DNA of 64,000 nucleotides from Atopsyche davidsoni (lineage: Eukaryota > Arthropoda > Insecta > Trichoptera > Hydrobiosidae): NCBI GenBank assembly GCA_022113835.1, contig JAILWY010000022.1, positions 1 through 64,000 on the forward strand, given 5' to 3'. Position numbers and translations under genes: made by a program. Under the pieces are notes generated by a model. That model made no database searches. It was not told the DNA's origin and saw nothing but the letters and a program-made list of their open reading frames with translations. Shown here one piece after another: positions 36,510 to 49,000 of this stretch (its first letter is position 1; each line of letters begins with the position of its first letter).

Positions 36510-39500
36510 CAGTATCTCCGGACGAGGAGTGGCAGACGGACTGGATCCCGCGTCAATTTAACTTGCTTACTTTAGATGAATAATGGCATTTCTGAAAATA
36601 TATTATATATTTAGTTAAGCCTCCGACATCTGTCGTTGTTATACAGGAAAATCACCGTCATTTTTTATTTCAGCATTTCTCAATGAATATTTCTTTATCC
36701 CGGGGTAATAGAAAATGTCTGAAGCTTTATGAATATATATTACATTTGCTTTTCCCAGGTAGAATATTAATTGTATTGCTAATTTTCGATGCTGAGAAGC
36801 ACGCTGTGCATGAAGTACTGTGTTACGACCGGCATTGAGTATGAATTTTTGATTTGGAGACATAACAGTGGATCTGGCCTCCGCACAACTGAACGATGGC
36901 TGTCAATAGGTAGAGTAAGTTGAGAGGCATCTGGAGCCTCTCGCGTGCCCTCGAAACCAAAGGTTTGGTCCGGTGTGCTCTTCCAAAACGACGCTCTTGA
37001 ATCGCAAAAATACTCTCCGTGCTGTTACAGGATTACAGGTTACAACAGAGTGCTTCTAAACTACCCCTTAAGGATTGGCGCGCCTTACCCGAGAGGTCTA
37101 CTTGAGAGCTGCCGGTTCCACGCGGAGACCCGGAAGCGCGGGTCCCTGGAAGCACGTTCGGTAACTGAGCAGACGGACCTCGCAAAGATGAGGAAAAGGA
37201 ACTGTGACGTTATGACTCTCCCGTGTCGAGCTGTCGTCTTGTCGCTGTCGACTGAGAAGCTCGCGGCGCAGAGTCGCCCCCTGAGAGCATCCCCGAGGGC
37301 CCGGGCACTCAATTATTCAACCGCTCGTCCGGCGCACGCACGGCAGGGCCTACAAACTGCGCCCCTTCACACCCCTCGAGGTCCTCCGCATCCCTCCGCC
37401 CGCCTTCTTTTCCCCTGGCGAGGTTCGCTCCCGTTTGCTTTTGCCCTGACATGATATATTTGGAAAATACTTAAAGCTCCCGGAGGCGCCGCACCGAAGA
37501 GCGCCAGTCTATTCGAAGACTACCCGTGGGAAGTTGAGAAAATGGCCATGCAGATTATTTCATAGTAGGACGTCATGTAATGTAAAATTCTACTGTAAAC
37601 CGCTAAGCTCAATTACCAAGTATTTCTGCCGTGTCTGTTATATCGTGAGTACAGTCTGCACCGAAAGTCGAGAACGCAATACATCTTATTTATTTAATAA
37701 TATTTAAGCTAATAATAGATAGAATATTAAGAAATAGATATGAATATTTTGAATACCCAGCGTGGAAATGGAAATGCTCAAGTTACTAAAGTCCGGAAAA
37801 GTTTGAAAAATAAAATGCATGTCGGATTTTGTAAGCACGACATACTGTGAATACCCGGAAAGGTTTCGCGGCAGCCGGGGCGGGCGCGGGCGGCCTGGGC
37901 CCGCGCCCTCACCCGCGCCCCGCCCCGCCCCGCCCCGCCCCGCCCCGCCCCGCCCCGCCCCGCCCCGCCCCGCCCTTGTCCCCGTGCCTTGCACAGACTG
38001 GCGCGCCGCTGGCTCTGCTGCCTCGCAACATTTATCTCCACGCGAAACTTCCATTGACCGAGCGCCGCCTGCCCCGGAGGACCGCCGGACGCTCCGGAGG
38101 CCTCATCGAAACGCACAAAAACGTAACAAACCAGGGCCCCGCCCTCCACCACCCTGCACCTCAACTACCGGCCCTGTTTTGTGTCCCCTCGTAAGTATAA
38201 TCATTTTCTTTGAGCCATTTCGGCTATTTAAACTTGATTAAATATGCAGAATCACAAATAATACCTGTCTATCGTTAATTTCAATACTGAGCACAGTATT
38301 TTATAAAAAAAACTCCGCCCGTCGCTGGCCCCCGATCTCGCCCCGCTCCCCGCTCACCGCCCGTGCCCTGCCGAGGCGGGACGAGGTGGCCGGGTCCCGC
38401 GGCGGACCTCGCGCGTCCTCTTCTGCCTTCGATCCCTCGGAGCAGCCCCCGGGAGGCCTGCAGAGCTCGCCCGGCGTAAGCTCGAATCGGCTCGAAGCCC
38501 GCAATGGCCGCTTCGGGGGTCGGAACGTTGCGCACCTCCTTAATTTTTCTTTTAAATATTCAGTGCGTTGTTTAAGTTAATAGACAACAGTGGAAAAACA
38601 AACAAACGCCAAAGCCTTCCGAGCACGCAGGGTCTGCGGCCTCTCGCCCTACGGCGGTGTCGACGAAGCCTCATCGTCGCCCTCTTCCCTCTCGCTCGAG
38701 GGGCGCGCGTGGCGTCCGGTAAATACATCGCAGTTAGCAATTTATTTACGTTCTTTCAAAGAATTAAAAAAAAACTCATACTGACGACCTAGCAAGAAGT
38801 ATTGAATGTTGACCGGTGTACCTGCACTTAACTATTTGTTTAAACAAATCGTGAAAAGGGTACCATTCAAAAGACACAGGTGTATAAATCGAATGTCCCT
38901 CGACAGGCTGCCGGCTGGCCACCGCGAGCCACCGGTACACCACTACCGGCCACAGCAGCTGCAGAGGATCTGCCCTCGCAGGTGACCCTCGACCGTGGGC
39001 TGGCGCGCTCTCCGGCGGTCGGTCGTCCCGGGCGATGCGGCAGGCTTGTCGCTAGATTGACCTATTTCAGGAACTCGGAAGCCGCTCTAAGTTTAACAGC
39101 TTTAGTTTTGCAACTTAAAATTTAATCCACTTTTGTGGAAACGTTTACAAACGTACCTACTACATTTATTATTTTTTTACCGGCCATTCCGTCATTATCA
39201 ATTACAAACATACATCACAAAATTATAAACGTTACTTTAATTTAAATCGCAGAAAGTTATTTGCATCTATAGCTCTCGCTCACTCATTTAGTGATAAATT
39301 AGTCGGCAAAAACCAACCCCCCGTAGTTCGCTGCCGGGGCGCCCTCCGCTGAGCTGTCTGTGGGCTCAGTTTTGTGGTGCATCACTCGAATTTGTCGCCC
39401 GATAGGGACATTCGACTATCGAAACTAGTAGTAATACACTCTCGAAGGACTCAGAGCTAATCTATTTTCAATTCAATTTCCAACAATGCCTCAATACGTC

Positions 39501-40059
39501 TTACAAAAAAGAACCTCAGTGTGACCCTCAGCCGCGAGCCCTGCGCGAGACCTCGCCCGCGCCAGTCCCGGACGGAGCGCTGCAGAATGGCACCTCACGT
39601 CTGATGACGCGCGACACTTCCCTTGTTAATTACTCCATATTATTGAATTCACAGTAAAACACGACAATGCTGTATTTGATGACCATGGGCGGGTGAGCGG
39701 CGCGACCTGCTCTGCGGGCCGCCCTGGCGCTACTGCCTCACAGGTGGGCGGCGCCAGGGCCAGGCAGGTGAGCTCGCCCCCTCCCCCCCTCCCCTCCCTC
39801 CCCTCCCCTCACTCCGCTAGCGGCTAACTGCCCAGCACTCAATTGTTTTCGTTCCTGGATTTCTACCTAGCAGTGCAGTCGGTGTGCGGATCTTTTTGCT
39901 AGAGCCCGTGCCCGACGCCTTTGCAAATAGCCTCCACCCGGGCTGGGAACGCCCACCCGACTGCGTCGGGGCTTCAAGCGAGCTGTCCGGCTTGTACAAA
40001 TACAAGAGAACTAAGGTGGGTCGAAGTTATATTTTGATAATTCATCGATTGCAATACTA
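36510..40059. other. Intergenic region, no gene recognised
   Basis: AT-rich and GC-rich patches alternate. GC-rich patches (36,940-37,440, 38,290-38,720, 38,900-39,060, 39,530-39,830) contain long chance frames but no recognisable protein or splice-flanked exon series. A GCCCC satellite is at 37,916-37,975. Confidence 0.5.
37916..37975. repeat. (GCCCC)n satellite
   Basis: About twelve perfect pentanucleotide units; the C-rich strand is plus. The minus strand is a potential G-quadruplex former. Confidence 0.95.
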
Positions 40060-40560
40060 CACACCTATCCTCCGATTTAAGCTGAAGATAGGTTTCTTAG
40101 AAAACCGTTACGCGGTTTTCACGAAAACCCAACTAAAATGTGCATAATTCATTCATTTATTATATTTCAATGTAAAATAAAACTAAATATATTTTTTAAA
40201 AAACATAAAGTAACGTTCTATTCATAAAATATAAAGCCATATGTTTGTAATTCATTTTGCATATAGTAACAAGAAATATAAATTCTAAACATGACTTTCG
40301 TAAACTATTAATATTTTTTTTGAGATTAGTATAATGTCACTTTGTACTTGTGCTTGATGTACTCCATGCGATTCATGTTTGATAGATGAATAAGAAACAA
40401 TTTCATAATAGAAGAAGATGATTACTTAATTTTCGCCCCTATTCAAATCCTTTTGAAGAATTTACGGCTTTTCTTAAAAATGATTCCCATATTTTAAAAA
40501 CCGTGGAAAAGTGAAATCGTGTAAATAAAATACCGGGTAAATTTGGGGAATATGTGTATT
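40060..40560 (+). repeat. Dispersed repeat, copy 2
   Basis: This is the second copy of the repeat at 5,800-6,400, sharing tgtgcataattca, aaaataaaact and attcattttgcatat in the same order. It lies between the phosphatase gene and the 3' end of the Kazal gene. Confidence 0.6.
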
Positions 40561-41055
40561 TCTAAACACCATTTTTGTTTATACTCGAAGCATCTTACTA
40601 GAGAGTATAAACCCCGGATTTAACAAATTCTGTGATTCCACATAAGGAACCTTTCAGCTTACGGCTGCGAGGGCTCCTCCGGCAACTAGACGCGGCGACA
40701 TCTCGTCCGCAAGACCCTGGCGCGCCGCCTCGCGGGGGGCGCGGGGGTGGGGGCGCGGGCGGGGCGGGGGGCGCGGCGCCCTCCACCCCCTTCCCCCCGC
40801 CCCCAGCGCGGCTATCGATTCGCTTAATAATAAACAGAAGGGCACCCAAATAAAACCACCAAATCTTGTAATATATTTATTTAAATACATATCGTAACAA
40901 AAAGTTAAAACCTATTTACAGCGGCGGCCCTACTCTAGATTAAGTGGATAATAAATAATTTATCTAACCGTACAAAATAACATCACACGCGCGACCACCG
41001 CGCGGCGCGGCGGAGGCGCGCTCCTCATGGCGGTTGGCGGGACGACGTCCGGCTC
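40560..41055. other. 3' flank of the Kazal gene
   Basis: A GC-rich patch with a G/C repeat at 40,730-40,800 lies here, then the presumed 3' untranslated region of the Kazal gene. Confidence 0.5.
40876..40881 (-). terminator. Poly(A) signal of the Kazal gene
   Basis: AATAAA on the minus strand, about 175 bases after the stop codon at 41,056. Confidence 0.6.
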
Positions 41056-44000
41056 TCAGTACAGGTAATTCTTGGGCTCCTCCAGCAGCGGCCGGTCGCA
41101 GCTCCCGAGGTGCTTCCACTGCACCAGGCTCCTGCAACAGACCCGGCGTTAGCGCTTCGTCGCGGCGTCCGCTCGAAGCCGAACACTCGGCCGGCGAAGA
41201 AAAGCGTCCGAACATCGCAAGGAGCGAGGACCGGTCACCCCGCGGTCACCGGCGCGGTCACCGGCCGGAGCGCGCGCTCAAAGCGGGATGAAAATTCAAT
41301 TCAAAAGAAAAAACAGACTCGCGAGATCGAGCCCCCGACCGATCGAAAAGATCGCTCACCTGGAGCGACAGTTCTCCATCTCCAGAAAACACTTGTTGGA
41401 GTAAGTCTTGTCGTCCGTCCCGCAGACGGGGTCGTACTCCGCCGGGCAGATGCGCGCACAGCCGCTGAACTGGAACCGCGCCAGGCAGCGCGACAGCGGC
41501 ACCACAAACACGTGCCTCCTGCAACACACGAGCGTCACGACTCCGGAAGGCACTCGTCTGCGGGAATCGCGACTTCCTCGGAGGACGCTTTGGAAAGGAC
41601 ACCTCACCCGCAGTTGTCTCTCTTCATCTCGCAGTCGTTTCGGTAGAAGCGCAGGTCGGAGCCGCACACGGGGGGTCCGGCGGGCGGGCACGGAGCCCCG
41701 CAGCGGGCCGTGTTGCGGCAGTGGCCGGCGCCCGCCGCCACCACGCGCTGGCCGCACGTCGCCAGGCGCATCTCGCAGTCGGACCTGCAACACAGGCGCG
41801 GTCAGGCGCGGTCAGGCGCGGCAGGCGCGGCCGGGCGCGGCCGTCTCCCTGTACACTCCGTCTCGCTCACTTGTAGACGTTGCCGTCGGAGCCGCAGACG
41901 GGAGCGGGCGGCCGGCCCGGCTCCTCGGGGCAGGAGCGCGGGCACGCGTCGGGCCGCAGCAGCTCCGTGCAGTTGCCCACGTGCGCCAGCTGGACGCCCT
42001 TCCTGAAACCGAACAGATCTGGGTCACACGATACTCTCTGGACTTGCAAAAATGGCACACTTCTTGTGGCGACAGCCGGTGATCGTATGATATAGCCTCT
42101 CGAGTAGTAACACCGACAGTACATTGTGAATGTATCGATTTGCCGTCACGCGAGGCCCGCCGCGCACGGCTGCACCGGCGTCGTTGTCCACAAATTGATT
42201 TTATTTAAAATTAATTTATTTCAATATTTTATCCGCGCCGCGAGAGAACGCCGACTTCTCGGAATGGTATATGCGGCTATTTTTGGGTTATTACAGTTTC
42301 ACAAGCGATCACGGACGAATCACGCATTATCGTCGTTTGTGGAAAATAAATTCCGAATAAATTCTCTTATGAACTCGATTTATTACTAAAAATTTGGATT
42401 TAGAATCCGAAGGTAGAGTTCACCGACGACCCTCGGTCAGAACTCACAGACACGTGGCGACTTTGAGGTGGCACAAGTTCTGGTAGGTGGCGGCGTCGGT
42501 GCCGCAGACGGGTTCCAGGTGGGCTCCGCACTTGCCCTTCAGGCACTTGGTCAGCTTGGCCCGGCACTTCTCCGTGTCCACCTTCACCACGCGCTTCCTG
42601 CTGGTCGCTCTGCAACACACACCGACCGTTAGCTCCGATCTCGGCGCCGGCTCGCGGTCGCGGCGCCGCACTCACCCGCAGTTCAGCATCTGCATCTCGC
42701 ACTCGTGACGGTAGACGCTCTCGTCGGAGCCGCACACGGGCTTGTCGCGCGCACCGGCGCACGAAGCCGGGCAGGCCTGCGCACCGGACGTGCGCTCCTG
42801 CGACACGCAGTAGGCCATGGGCACCTCGAACACGTGCTTGCCGCAGTTTTTGGCCTTCATGCTGCAAGCGTTGGAGTACAGCTGGCCGTCCGAGCCGCAC
42901 GTGGGCCGCGCCACCCGCCAGCACGACTCGCGGCAATGGCGGGTGGTCTGGCAGTACTTCTTGCTGGTGCGCACCACGCCCTGGCCGCACGTGAGCAGCT
43001 TCATCTGGCACGTGGACTTGTAGACGTTTCCGTCGGAGCCGCACACCGGGCCGTCCAGAGGCGCCTGCGCGCAGCTCACGGGGCAGTTCTCGCGGTGCGC
43101 GGAGATGTTGTTGCACGCGCCCACGTGCGAGAGCGCCACGCCCACCCGGCAGACCTCCACCTGCAGCATGCAGCGGTTGAGGTAGGTGCGCCCGTCCGTG
43201 CCGCAGACGGGGTCCCGCTCGGCCGAGCAGCGGTGCTCGCAGCGGCTGCCGTGCGCCCGCTCGCACGTCCCGGGCTCCGGGGCCAGCTTCACCCCTGCAC
43301 AGGAAGAGCGAGGTCAGGAGGTCAGGAGGTCAGGAGGCCGGTGCGCGGTGCAGTCCGGACACTCACCCTTGCCGCAGGTCTTCTTGCGCATGTCGCACAG
43401 CGAGGGGTAGATGAGGCCGTCGGAGCCGCACACGGGGTCGGCCGCCAGCGCCGCGGGGCAGATGCGAGGGCAGCTGGCGTCCCGCGCTCCCAGCGCCCCT
43501 GCAGCAGATCGGATCAGGGTTACGAGGAGTTCTGGGAGGCGTGCGAGCGCCGAGAACAAGTGTTTGTATTCTTAGCACAATTTATAAAGGATAAATCAAG
43601 GTGTTATACCGCATTATTTTAAAACGTCGGAATATATAAAAATAAGGTATTATAATATCAATTAAACAGGATAATTAATGCAATGAAATTCAAAACATAC
43701 GAAAACAACAGTTCAATAAGATAATAATCTAATCAGTCAATCTCGAAGGTTACACTTTCTCCTTGCCCCACGTGCTGCACAGCCTCACCCACGTCTAGCA
43801 GTAGCGGGCCTACCTCTTTTTTACGAGATAGGTGTTAATTTTTAAATAAAATACTTTTGTGATTTTTCATGTTTAATTTTATTGGCGACAGGCTTCACCA
43901 ATCTTACACGTTGGAATTAACAAACTATTAGTTGAATACATACTATGGTTAAGTGTAAATCATTTTCTTTTTGGGATTTTATGAGATTATTGACAAGTTT

Positions 44001-45467
44001 CAATAAGAATATACAAGATTCGATTTGTAATTCGAATATTTCCGATTTCCAATAAGCTCCCTAATCTACCATAATAATAGCCGTTGGTGTGTGTATGTTT
44101 CATTTTTTGGTTCTCTATAGAATATCTTAAAAGATACAACGCTGATTTTTTACATGTAATTTTAGTAAATTTTTCCGCAGCTATGTGCCGAATTTCAAGA
44201 CGATAGGATAATATTTTTATTCATAAACTAATTTAATAAAACCTTAAAATATGGTTTAGCGAGTTTCAATATGTACGAATAATATGAACTTTAACAAAAA
44301 AAAAAACAAATTTGATGCTTCTTAGAAATTTCCAGTTTATTACCATCTATATTTTTTCATCGAAATTGCATTAGAAATTATTAATCACATCATTAATAGC
44401 TCAAAATTCCTCCTAAAAAAATAGCACCGTCTACGCACAGCAAACGTAATTCAAAAAGAATTGCACAATTGAACATGATAAAGACTGCATCAAATAAAGA
44501 ACAGTGTAGTGAAAGTGATGCATTGTTTGTGACACGAAATGTGACAGAAATGTCAAGCAATGAATTGGAAGGGAAACGTGAGCAGCGTCTTCTTAAAATT
44601 CGGGTACGTGCATCGACCTCAAGACAAAAAGAAACTGATACACAGCGAACACTGCGTTTGTCTTAAAAGCTAGTGTGTGTATCCACACCGAGACAAACAG
44701 AAACAGAAGAAACAATAAGACAACTCACACAGGAGCGTTTGATAGCGCTCGCTGTCCCAGAAAATATTACTGCACACAATTGTGGATTAATGAATGTGAC
44801 CTGTCGATTCTGCAATGCTTTAAATTTTCAAGCAGAAAAACCATCAGATGGAAAGTTCAACGATTGCTGTCACAAAGGTAAAGTGGCTTATTTTAAGAAT
44901 ATTATGTCAAATCCAGAAAATATTTATAATGGAAATTTCAAAAGAAAAATATGATCATACAATAACAGTATATCTTTTGCATCAATGGGAGCTAAATAAA
45001 CAGGTCCAGTGGCAGAATCAGAGCCACTCTGCTTCAAAGTTCAAGGCCAAATATATCACAGAATTTCACACCTTCATCCAACTGATGGTACAAAACAAAA
45101 GCTTACGAAAGATTCATCTTATTGTCAGCCAAACATATGTTCCAACAATATTGTATCGTTCATCGAATCCGTCATTCTTTAACGGGCTGCATTTCTAGTA
45201 GAAATATAGTAGCAAGAGACAACCCGAGCTTGCCGACTGCAGGAGCGCCTGGTAAATGCAACTCGGCGGGCCGAGCGAGTGGCGTCTGACGTTTCTATGA
45301 CAACCGACAACCAACTGACAAATTCCATAATATGTGACGCATTTTTTTTTGTAAACTGCAAAATGATCGACAAATCAACACACTATGCAATTTGTTAGTC
45401 GGTTATCAGTTTTATCGCAACGAACATAGTGTGTTTTATTTTACCCAGGCACCATCCACAATATTAG

Positions 45468-45533
<66 letters not shown>

Positions 45534-46011
45534 TCTGTAATAATAATGTCCATTGTGTGTATGTATGTTTCATTTTTTAAATTTTTTGGTTCTCTATAGA
45601 ATATCTTAAAATATACAACGCTGATTTTTTGCATGTAAGTTCAGTAAGTTTTTCCGCAGTTATGTGCCGAATTTCAAAACGATAGGATAATATTTTCAAT
45701 TATAAACTAATTTTAAAAAACTATAAAATATGCTAGAGCGAGTTTCAATATGTACGAATTATAGGATTCTGTTGTTCACCGCGAGAATTACAAATTTAGA
45801 ATTTTTCAAATAATGAACAGTCAGTGAAAGTGATGCGTTGTTTGTGACACGAAATGTGACACAAATGTCAAGCAATGAATTGGAAGGAAAACGTGAGCAG
45901 CGTCTTCTTAAAATTCGAGTTCCCAGTTATTCGATTATTCAGCCTAACATATGTTCAACCACTATTGCATCGTTCATCGAATAAGTCATTCTGTGACGGG
46001 CAACATTTCTA

Positions 46012-46079
<68 letters not shown>

Positions 46080-49000
46080 CTCGGGGAGGGTTAGGCAGGG
46101 AGGTATGGATGATTTGAACAGAACACCACGCGAGGTGGGGATAACCTTGATGGATAAAGAGTGGAGGTATCTACTCGTCCAGGACCTGCCATTTTAGTAG
46201 CAATGGAGACGTGGTGATAGAGCATCGTTGTGTTCGTGTGCAACTCCTTTATTGAAATGAACAGTTCTGTCATTCAAACATAGAGACGTTTCCGGAATCA
46301 TTTCAACGTTGGCCGCCATGGTCGTGTTCCGAAGTTTAACACCATAATGAAGTGGGTGAATAACTTTCAACGAACTGGTTCATTGAGAATCGGAACTGGG
46401 CGAGGAGGCGACCGAACGGTACGGACCCCGGAAAACATCGAAAGGGTGCGTCAAGGAGTTGAAGGCAGCCTTCGACGTTCGGCCGTACAGCATGCTTACT
46501 TTTTTGGTGAAAACAGTCAGACCGTCACTGTCAAAACAAACTGTTACCTAGCGATGCTGCGTGAGTTTTTTCTGTCACAATTGAGAAAACAACGTATCAA
46601 CCTCAATACTGTATGGTTTTAACAAGATGGGGCGACATGCCATACATCGAGAGCAGCTATGGAATTTCTGAGGCAAACCTTCCCTGGACGCCTCATTTCG
46701 TTGCGTGGAGATGTGGAGTGGCCTCCTCGGTCACTGGACTTATCACCTTGTGACTATTTGTTTATGGGGCTACATCAAAGGACGATTTTGCATAAACAAA
46801 CCACAATAACGCAAGAAATCCAAGCAGTTGCACGTGAAACGCTTCGGAGGAGTATGGACAACTTGCCACAACGTCTACAGGAGTGTATACGTAAGCACTG
46901 GTTATAATTTCTTTTTTTATTTTAGTAATCCATGCACATCCATGTAACACATTGAAAAACAAAATTTATTTTTCGTTAAAAATTAGTGCATAACTGTTAT
47001 TACAAATTATCCATACCACCCTGCCTAATCCTATATATTTTAAGTATATATATAATTCTAAAATTCATGCAAGATTTGAATTTCCCGTCATTTGTGCGGT
47101 ATAGTATAGCCAACAAAAAAAAGGCAGTTTAGGCTTATTAAAAATGGAGTGCTTCACAAAAATATGCTATTTCAAACGTAACCTAAAACTGTATACTTTA
47201 TGAATCAATAAATCTATATTTAGTATACAAGTATATATTATACAACAAACAGAAATTTAAATTAAAAGAATTCTTTTATACAATAACAACTAACCAAGAG
47301 CTCAGAACCTGTAGTCAAGGAATCAGATACATCGACAACTGGACGGGGGTGCACGGGGCGGCAGTCCTCGAGGAGACCGCCCGCTCGCCGGCAAGGCCGA
47401 GGACTTTCTCCCCCGATCGCTCGCGCCGGCAGGGGGACCGGTTCTTCTATAATTATAATACGTGGGCGAGCGGAGCTCGGTGGAAGTCCGCTCGAGCCTG
47501 CCTCGGCCGGCGCTCGCCCAGCCTCGCCCAGCCTCGCCCAGCCTCGCCCAGCCTCGCCCAGCCTCGCCCAGCCTCGCCCAGCCTCGCCCAGCCTCGCCCA
47601 GCCTCGCCCAGCCTCGCCCAGCCTCGCCCAGCCTCGCCCAGCCTCGCCCGCCCTGGCCTGCAGCTCCGCGACCATCGCCGGAGACGCTCGGCGCCGGGCG
47701 GCTGCAGAGCGAGAGGGACAGACGAGGCGCTCCGCAAGTAGCAGAGGAGCGCGACATGGTAATTCGATGTTTTGCAATGCAAAATACACAGCAAATGTGA
47801 AGTTTACCGCTAACGTTTGAGTAAAATTTTAATGATTCGTTTGTATTCGCGTAGAATTCCAAACCTATCGATCTACCGGTGGCCGTTTCCTATTGAACGA
47901 TTCGGGATTTCGGCAAGTCTAGACTCTCTCTATCGCTCGACGGTGGCGGAAGACTCCGGCCGGAATCTTTCGAAAACTTACTATCGAATTGCGGTAGTAA
48001 TTTTATAATTAAGTATTTTCCCCTTATCGAAGAGAATTACGACCTTCCGCGATACGGCGGGTGCCCGCAGAAGCAGTCCGGCTCCTCGACGCAGAGGAGA
48101 TATCTCCAGAAGTCGTCCTCGAGGGCCCGCCCGCTCCGAGGCACTCGCACGAGTGTCGCCGCGGGCCGCGGACCGGGGGACGATGCCCCCCAAGGTCGCG
48201 TTCCTCTCCGCTGAGGGTCGCCGACCCGCGCGTCAGGCTCGCTGCTCAGTTTTTTGTCGCAGTTCTTGCGACTGACCGCAGAAGAGATGCCGTGTCGTCT
48301 CGGCCGACGAGAATCCCGGGGGCGTTCGGTTCGCAATACTTCAAACGAAAATGTGCATTTTTGAACCGCTCTTCCCGATCGAATCGAATCGATCCGCCTC
48401 AGAACTGATCTTCTCGAAAGAGAAAAAGAATTTCCGCATATTGTATACTGTTATTAAACATCAATTTTGGTTCGCGAAGTATACTCGAGCGAGAAGTCCG
48501 GAGGGCTCCCCGCGCAGAGCCGACGCCGAGCCGCACTTCTCCTATATTCGGGCTATTTTGACTCCTAACACTTTTGTTTGGAGTCTGAGTTGCGTCCGAG
48601 CACGACACGAGCGCACTTCAGAACTCAGATAGTGTGCGTATTTTATCAATACTATCATTTTACGTACTTACATCATACCAACTAAATATCTTATGTTGAT
48701 TATCGTCAAAATTGAAACAGGCTTTAGGCTTTACATTTGAGGTAAACAATTCACACGAGAGACTACTAAAGTAATTCACGTAAAATCATTCGAGACACGC
48801 GTGAGATTCGACCGCGATCCCGCTTTCATCCGGCGGTGGTGCTAAGGTCACGAGCTCGCGCGCGACTCTTCAGCAACTCAGTTAAGTCGGACGGAGGGAG
48901 GCGCTCGTCGGAGGGGCACAACTCTCGCAAAAAATGAAAATTTTGCACATATTTTACCCCATACCGTATTGTATCCGAAGCCCCGAGAACTATTGTAATA

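Noticed and set aside
47262..47862. Long overlapping frames on both strands with ten-residue repeats
   Set aside because: All come from the GCCTCGCCCA minisatellite; no start context, splice sites or flanking domain.
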